From Actinocatenispora sp036503555 (GTDB taxonomy: Bacteria > Actinomycetota > Actinomycetes > Mycobacteriales > Micromonosporaceae), in the NCBI GenBank assembly GCA_036503555.1, contig DASXWQ010000085.1, positions 62,001-126,000 of the forward strand: 64,000 bases of DNA, given 5' to 3'. This document shows, piece by piece, positions 59,764 to 64,000 of this stretch. The notes beneath the pieces are model-generated. The model ran no database searches and was not told where the DNA came from. It saw nothing but the letters and a program-made list of their open reading frames with translations. The position numbers and the translations under genes are program-made. Position 1 is the first letter of the stretch, and each line of letters begins with the position of its first letter.

Positions 59764-61053
59764 TCAGCCGGTCGCGGGTGCCGGCGCCGCCGGTGCGCGC
59801 GTACGGGTCAGGGTTTCGACGATGACGAGCAGCACGATCAGGCCGAGGCCGAACCCGATGGCGCTGCCCACGCCGGCGCCGGTGAGGACGAAACCGAGCA
59901 GCGCCAACACCACCAGCACGATGTCGATCGGCACGTGGAAACGCCGCAGGAACGCGGGCACCGGTCCGAGCGGTATGCCGGTGTGGCCGAGCGCGCCGCC
60001 CGCGGCGTCGAGCCCGCGTCCGGCCGCGTGCCGGGTCCACACGGCGGGCCGGGCCGGCCCGGCGAACCAGCACACCACCGCGATGAGTACCCCGATCCCG
60101 GCCATCACCCGGTACGCGGTGAGGACCCGGTCGAGCACGATGTCGAACACGTGCGCGACGGCGTCGGGGGAGCGGATCGACGACGGCAGGTTGTTCAGGT
60201 AGTACGCGCGGCCGATCGCGATGGCGGCGAGGACGAGCAGCGCGCCGACCGCGAGGAACGCGCCGGCGAGCAGCAGCCCGCGGCGGTGTGCGGGCGCGAC
60301 GAGCACGGCGAGGGCGAGCAGGACCAGGGCGATCCAGGGCAGCCAGTTGGCGACCGTGTTCAGCAGGGTCACGTAGTTGCGCAGCTTCGGCAGGTCCTTC
60401 GAGGAGAACAGCACGAACTGCACGTTGATCTTGGGGATCTTGCTGGCCAGGTTGAACCCGCGGTCCACCAGCCGGTCCTTGACCACGAGCAGCAGCGCAC
60501 CGAGGTCGACGGACACGGTGGTGCCCTGGCTCTTGAGAACCGTGCCGCCCTTGCCGGTGAGTACCGTTTGGAGGTTGTCGTGGGCGGCGCGGTTGGCCGC
60601 GTCCCACGCGCTGGCGAACGTGTCGCTGTGCACGATCGCGGTGACCTGCCGGGAGATGAACGACTCCACGCCGTTGACGGCCGGTCCGACGAGCGAGTTG
60701 ACCGCCGGCGGCGCGCCCTGCTGCTGTAGCCACTGCGCCGCGTCGCGGCCCACCTTGTCCAGGTTGGCGCGGGTGGTGATCTCGCTGGTCAGCCGGTTGG
60801 CGATGGCCGTCTGGACGACCGGGTCCCGGGCCAGCGGCGACACCGTCGCGACGTACCGGTCGGTGTTGAGCAGCTGGTTCCGGGCGAACACGGCGAGCAC
60901 CGACGTGACGCCGAGCAGGGTCGCGACGACCAGCAGGACGATCGCGCCCGTCCACCGTCCGGCGCGGGCGGCGCGGCCGCTCGTCTTGTGGCGCAACGCC
61001 TCCAGCTCACGCCGTTCGGCGTCGGACAGACTCGGCGGCTCCTGCTCGGACAT
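59764..61053 (-). CDS. conserved actinobacterial membrane protein with large extracytoplasmic domain
   Basis: The 429-residue product has a charged cytoplasmic start (LSDAERRELEALRHK), one helix (about 38-60), a soluble domain (about 65-235) with RYVATVSPLARDPVVQTAI and DLGALLLVVKDRLVDRGF, then four helices in the last 180 residues. I know the type as an unnamed integral membrane protein widespread in actinomycetes, without established function. The ATG has a GGGGGTGCGGA leader. Confidence 0.75.
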   Translation of the reverse strand: MSEQEPPSLSDAERRELEALRHKTSGRAARAGRWTGAIVLLVVATLLGVTSVLAVFARNQLLNTDRYVATVSPLARDPVVQTAIANRLTSEITTRANLDKVGRDAAQWLQQQGAPPAVNSLVGPAVNGVESFISRQVTAIVHSDTFASAWDAANRAAHDNLQTVLTGKGGTVLKSQGTTVSVDLGALLLVVKDRLVDRGFNLASKIPKINVQFVLFSSKDLPKLRNYVTLLNTVANWLPWIALVLLALAVLVAPAHRRGLLLAGAFLAVGALLVLAAIAIGRAYYLNNLPSSIRSPDAVAHVFDIVLDRVLTAYRVMAGIGVLIAVVCWFAGPARPAVWTRHAAGRGLDAAGGALGHTGIPLGPVPAFLRRFHVPIDIVLVVLALLGFVLTGAGVGSAIGFGLGLIVLLVIVETLTRTRAPAAPAPATG

Positions 61054-61209
61054 TCCGCACCCCCCGCGACAGTGCCCGGCATCCCGAATCAGCAGAAGCC
61101 TAGGCCGGCGCCGGGTGCGGCGCGGTGGTAACGCCGCAGAAAGGTTTCGACCGAATCCGGCGGTGCCGACCCTGTTCGGATGTGATGATCGGATCCGGAG
61201 GAGGCGGCG

Positions 61210-61881
61210 ATGAACCAGGTAATCGGTGAGGTACTGCCGCTTGCGGTCACGGTGGCGATCAGCCCGCTGCCGATCATCGCCGTGATCCTCATGCTGCTGG
61301 CGCCCCGGGCCGGCGGCGCGAGCGCCGGCTTCCTCGTCGGCTGGGTGGCGGGCATTGTCGTGGTCGCCGTGGTGTTCGTCGTCCTGGCGAACGTGCTCGG
61401 TCTGTCGGGCGGCGGCGGAGGCGGCCTCGCCACCGGCATCGTCAAGCTGGTGCTGGGCGCGCTGATGCTGCTGTTCGGCGTACGGCAGTGGCTGTCCCGG
61501 CCGAAGGACGGCGCCGAGCCGAAGCCGCCGAAGTGGATGGGCGCGATCGACACGATGACCGCCGGCAAGTCGGCCGGGCTCGCGTTCCTGCTGGCCGGCG
61601 TCAACCCGAAGAACCTGGCGGTACTGCTCGCGGCCGGTGTCGCCGTCGGCGCCGCGGACCTGTCCGCCGGGCAGACCGTCGTGGTCCTCGTGATCTTCAC
61701 CGTCCTCGCCGCCTGCACCGTCGCCGCCCCCGTCCTCCTGTACGCGGTCGCCCGCGAGCGCGCCCGCGTCGTGCTGACCCGGGTACGGGAGTGGTTGGTC
61801 GCGCACAACGCCGCGGTGATGACGGTGGTCCTGGTGCTGATCGGGGTCGTCCTGATCGGCAAGGGCATCACCGCCCTCTGA
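61210..61881 (+). CDS. GAP family protein (Sap-like)
   Basis: The 223-residue product has six helices. Its family markers include AVTVAISPLPIIAVILMLL near 12-30, a glycine-rich loop (SGGGGGGLA) after helix 3, MGAIDTMTAGKSAGLAFLLA and VNPKNLAVLLAAGVAVG. GAP/Sap proteins of mycobacteria help move glycolipids or sulfolipids to the surface; a similar envelope-lipid role is inferred. The ATG has GGAGGAGG upstream. Confidence 0.88.
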   Translation: MNQVIGEVLPLAVTVAISPLPIIAVILMLLAPRAGGASAGFLVGWVAGIVVVAVVFVVLANVLGLSGGGGGGLATGIVKLVLGALMLLFGVRQWLSRPKDGAEPKPPKWMGAIDTMTAGKSAGLAFLLAGVNPKNLAVLLAAGVAVGAADLSAGQTVVVLVIFTVLAACTVAAPVLLYAVARERARVVLTRVREWLVAHNAAVMTVVLVLIGVVLIGKGITAL

Positions 61882-62250
61882 CGGGCCCGGGGAGACCGCG
61901 GCCGCTACGCCGACGACGCGCCTCCGCGTCGTGTACCCGGCGCCGCCGACGTTGGACAGCCCGACCGCCGCGGTCACCACGACGACGCCGAGCGCCGCCT
62001 TCGGCAGCGGCTCGACCGCAGGCGTCGCGACCCGTCCGATCGCGGCCCGGACCGGCCCGTCCACCGGCGGCTCCCGCGTCCGGCCGGGCGCCGTCACCGG
62101 GGACGACTCGGCCCTGGTGCGGCGGATCGGACATGGCACGCACACCAACCGGCCGGTGCGCCGGCCGCCGGCCGAACGAGGTGTTTCGCCGTTCCGCCAT
62201 CGGGTCCGCATGCCCCGCAATACGCTGCGACGAGGGGAAAGGAGGCCGCG
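61882..62250. other. 369-base region without a supported gene
   Basis: A - strand frame across 61890-62100 contains one hydrophobic stretch (KAALGVVVVTAAVGLSNVGG) but lacks a ribosome site, and its codons do not clearly favour coding. I do not call it. The last 50 bases should hold the promoter for the DUF6325 gene; GGGGAAAGGAGG just before 62251 is its ribosome site. Confidence 0.4.
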
Positions 62251-62676
62251 ATGAGCCGTGGCCCGATGGAGTTCGTGGTGGTGGAGTTTCCTTCGCCGAC
62301 GGTCGACGAGCGGTTCGCCGGGCAGTTGCGGGACATCGTCGCGGCCGGGCTCGTCCAGATCGTGGACCTGATGGTCGTCGCGCGGGACGAGGACGGCACG
62401 GTCAGCGCCATGGAGCTGGCTGACATCGAGGCCGCCAACAGCCGGCCGTACGCGGAGGTCGTGCACAGCATCGAGGGACTGATCGGCGACGAGGACGTGG
62501 CGAACGTGGCCGAACAGGTACGCCCGGGCACGAGCGCACTGGTCGTCCTGATGGAACACCTGTGGCTGGCGGGCATCGCCGGCGCGATGGCCGACGCCGG
62601 TGGCCGGGTGGTGTTCACGGAGCGGATCCCCGCGCCGGTGGTCGAACAGGTCCTCACCGAGCGGGCCGCGAGCTGA
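62251..62676 (+). CDS. DUF6325 family protein
   Basis: The 141-residue product has a ferredoxin-like start (GPMEFVVVEFPSPTVDERFAG), the central DLMVVARDEDGTVSAMELAD and the C-terminal LVVLMEHLWLAGIAGAMADAGG. This is the actinobacterial DUF6325 family, distantly similar to DUF1269 without the membrane hairpin. It almost always precedes a SHOCT protein, as here. Function unknown. Confidence 0.88.
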   Translation: MSRGPMEFVVVEFPSPTVDERFAGQLRDIVAAGLVQIVDLMVVARDEDGTVSAMELADIEAANSRPYAEVVHSIEGLIGDEDVANVAEQVRPGTSALVVLMEHLWLAGIAGAMADAGGRVVFTERIPAPVVEQVLTERAAS

Positions 62677-62702
62677 GGTCCTGACAACCCAGGGAGGGTG
62701 CG

Positions 62703-63017
62703 ATGTTCGGACGACGGGTCGGGCGCGGTGGTCCGGGTCTGCTCGGGGCGGTGGCGCGTACGGCGGTGGTGGCGGGTACCGCGACCGCGGTGTCGCGTGG
62801 CGTGAACCGGCGGATGGACAACCGGGCGCAGGACCAGGCGGATGCCGCCGCGTACGAGCAACAGCAGCAGCAACAGCAGCAGCAACCGCCGCAACCGCCG
62901 CCGCAGCCGGCCGGCGAGGACATGATGGCGCAGTTGCAGCGGCTGGTGGAGATGCGTGACCGCGGGATGCTCGACGACCGGGAGTTCGCCGCGGCGAAGG
63001 CGAAGCTGCTCGGCTGA
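62703..63017 (+). CDS. SHOCT domain protein with poly-glutamine linker
   Basis: The 104-residue product has a glycine/arginine-rich start with a weak helix, a linker with nine consecutive glutamines followed by proline/glutamine repeats (about 53-72), and a SHOCT motif at the end (MMAQLQRLVEMRDRGMLDD, REFAAAKAKLLG). SHOCT is a short oligomerisation motif. It follows the DUF6325 gene after 26 bases with a GGGAGG box. Confidence 0.9.
   Translation: MFGRRVGRGGPGLLGAVARTAVVAGTATAVSRGVNRRMDNRAQDQADAAAYEQQQQQQQQQPPQPPPQPAGEDMMAQLQRLVEMRDRGMLDDREFAAAKAKLLG
62859..62885 (+). repeat. CAG/CAA glutamine tract
   Basis: Nine glutamine codons (CAA, CAG) in a row inside the SHOCT gene, followed by CCG/CAA proline-glutamine repeats. 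Mixed CAA/CAG use limits slippage. Tract length may vary between strains. Confidence 0.85.
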
Positions 63018-63024
63018 CCGGGGG

Positions 63025-63696
63025 TCAGATCTCGACCGGGAACGTGGCGAGCGTGACGACGCAGCCGGCCAGGGCGACCGCGGCCAGCACCGAGAAGATC
63101 ATCCGGGTCTGCCGGGTGTTCGTCTTGCTCGCCAGCCCGGCGAACAGCAGGACCAGGGCGAAGACCACCGCCATGAGCACGTAGTTGTCGGAGCGCTGGT
63201 TCGCGGTACGCGCCCGGGCCGACAGCGTCTCCGCCCGGTCCACCAGGGCCTGCGCCCGGCCGTCGGCCGCGAGCCTGTACTGCGGCATGTCGAACGGCGT
63301 CGCCGGCGCCGCCGGGTTGACCAGCGGGTGGGTGTCGAGCCACGCGTCGACCGCCGGCTTGAACTCGGGGCGGAACCGGTCGAACAGGAACCCCGAGACC
63401 GCCCGGGGATTCGGCCGGTAGCTGCCGTTCGGGCGTACCGAGGGGTCGGCGATGATCTCGTCGTTCAACGCGTTCAGCCAGGCCGTGAACGACACCACGT
63501 CGACCGACCGCTGCTGGCCGGACAGCGTGGCCTGCCGGCTCGCGTCGGCGCGGGCGGCACCGGCCGCGGCGTACGCGTTGGCCTGCACGCCGCTCCACTT
63601 CGCGCTCTGGAAACCGGCCCACGCGGTACCGACGGCGGCGAGTGCCATGAACACCGTCAGGACCAGTTCGAAGCGCGCGGTACGGCTTTCCCCCAT
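63025..63696 (-). CDS. hypothetical membrane protein
   Basis: The 223-residue product has one helix near the N-terminus (LVLTVFMALAAVGTAWAGFQ, about 10-29), a charged extracytoplasmic or cytoplasmic middle (about 35-155) with SAKWSGVQANAYAAAGAARA, and two helices at the C-terminus (about 160-178 and 193-212). I do not recognise a named family with confidence. The ATG at 63696 has no good ribosome site; a GATACT element just upstream suggests a leaderless message. It is convergent with the SHOCT gene, 7 bases apart. Confidence 0.65.
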   Translation of the reverse strand: MGESRTARFELVLTVFMALAAVGTAWAGFQSAKWSGVQANAYAAAGAARADASRQATLSGQQRSVDVVSFTAWLNALNDEIIADPSVRPNGSYRPNPRAVSGFLFDRFRPEFKPAVDAWLDTHPLVNPAAPATPFDMPQYRLAADGRAQALVDRAETLSARARTANQRSDNYVLMAVVFALVLLFAGLASKTNTRQTRMIFSVLAAVALAGCVVTLATFPVEI

Positions 63697-63908
63697 GGCA
63701 TCGAGTATCGACAAACCGCTCCCGCCGTACCCGGTCAACTGGAAACGTGAGTGGTCGGATTTCCGGGCCGATACGCCTGCCGGTGTACCACCGGCGGCGG
63801 TGGGCTTCGGCAAACCCGAGACCCGGCCAGGCGCCGCGGTTTACGTTGCTGGCAACACATCTCGCGCCCAACCGTGCGTTGCGGGGGACAAGCTGGAAGG
63901 GTGGGACA

Positions 63909-64000
63909 ATGCCGGAGTCGGGATTCCCGTTCGATGATCGGGATGACTTTGCGGACGTCGGGAAGGGATTTCTCGGCACACTCGACGACACGATCATCAG
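63909..64000 (+). CDS. N-terminus of a probable alkyl sulfatase-type MBL-fold hydrolase (partial)
   Basis: An ATG preceded by GGAAGGGTGGGA opens a frame that runs off the window. The 30 visible residues (FPFDDRDDFADVGKGFLGTL) match the conserved start of SdsA/BDS1-type alkyl sulfatases, which have an acidic DxxDF segment followed by a basic-GF motif before the metallo-beta-lactamase core. The metal-binding part lies outside the window. Confidence 0.55.
   Translation, partial: MPESGFPFDDRDDFADVGKGFLGTLDDTII

Noticed and set aside
61890..62100. Possible short - strand membrane peptide
   Set aside because: One hydrophobic run but no ribosome site, no clear end and no recognisable family.
59764..62559. 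A 931-codon - strand frame
   Set aside because: Only 59764-61053 has membrane-protein features and a start with a leader. The upstream part is antisense to the GAP family and DUF6325 genes.
62859..62885. CAG tract as a phase-variation device
   Set aside because: The tract mixes CAA and CAG and any slippage by whole codons keeps the frame, so on/off switching is unlikely.
1..64000. Mobile element or phage origin of the window
   Set aside because: No transposase, integrase, terminal inverted repeats, phage structural genes or CRISPR repeats were found. The single tRNA has no repeated 3' end nearby that would mark an integration site.

Overview
The window is very GC-rich, uses GTG starts and overlapping ATGA/GTGA gene junctions freely, and encodes typical actinobacterial families (AfsR-like BTAD-ATPase, LitR-type MerR regulator, MmyB-like regulator, DUF1048/PadR cassettes, Asp23/AmaP operon, DUF6325/SHOCT proteins). 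It reads as a chromosomal, accessory-rich segment of a filamentous actinomycete, most likely Micromonosporaceae-like; the genus cannot be fixed from sequence alone. No transposase, integrase, phage gene, CRISPR array or rRNA was seen. One tRNA gene (Leu, anticodon GAG) is present.

Layout: 1-13150 carries a DUF998 membrane protein, a NarL-type two-component system, a PhoD-like phosphatase, two small envelope genes, a DHFR-like/glyoxalase pair, and an OmpR-type two-component system divergent from a three-gene ABC exporter, one permease of which carries an extracellular lectin-like domain. 13169-15846 is an Asp23/AmaP/DUF2273 cell-envelope operon. 16305-24656 is a carotenoid locus in advanced decay: crtE, crtI, a CrtYd-like cyclase, an FAD oxidoreductase and a P450 are broken by internal deletions and single-base indels, while crtB, one lycopene-cyclase subunit, a DUF2867 reductase and the LitR-like light regulator remain open. 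Several of the old promoters share an exact 11-base element.

24853-36070 holds regulator-plus-target pairs (TetR with a PaaK-like ligase and a perfect palindromic operator; GlxA-type AraC with an MFS exporter; TetR with GNAT; HxlR with an NmrA-like reductase). Inside it lies an unrecognised three-gene unit (31489-33691): an orphan LuxR regulator, a protein with a PD-(D/E)XK-nuclease-like residue pattern, and a 281-residue protein of no recognised family, closed by a strong hairpin. This is the best candidate for an undescribed system.

36070-39157 is a PadR/DUF1048/ABC exporter operon with a repeated operator. 39292-52502 mixes intact genes (a 1108-residue BTAD-ATPase, hemerythrin-like, DUF4267, cupin, DUF2871, VOC, two tandem epoxide hydrolases, AlkZ-like, zinc alcohol dehydrogenase) with three further gene wrecks: a tetR/FAD-monooxygenase deletion scar, a quinone oxidoreductase, and an MmyB-type regulator that has lost its DNA-binding domain. 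53007-64000 has an AraC/DUF1772 pair, the tRNA, a zinc alcohol dehydrogenase and a run of membrane and stress-associated genes (DUF1269, SulP, AI-2E family, GAP family, DUF6325, SHOCT), ending in the start of a probable alkyl sulfatase.

The recurring theme is erosion: about ten broken genes in 64 kb, many with clean internal deletions that sequencing error cannot explain. Several single-base indels lie in short G or C runs, so read-level checks are needed for those. All family names are assigned by recognising motifs and architecture, not by database search.
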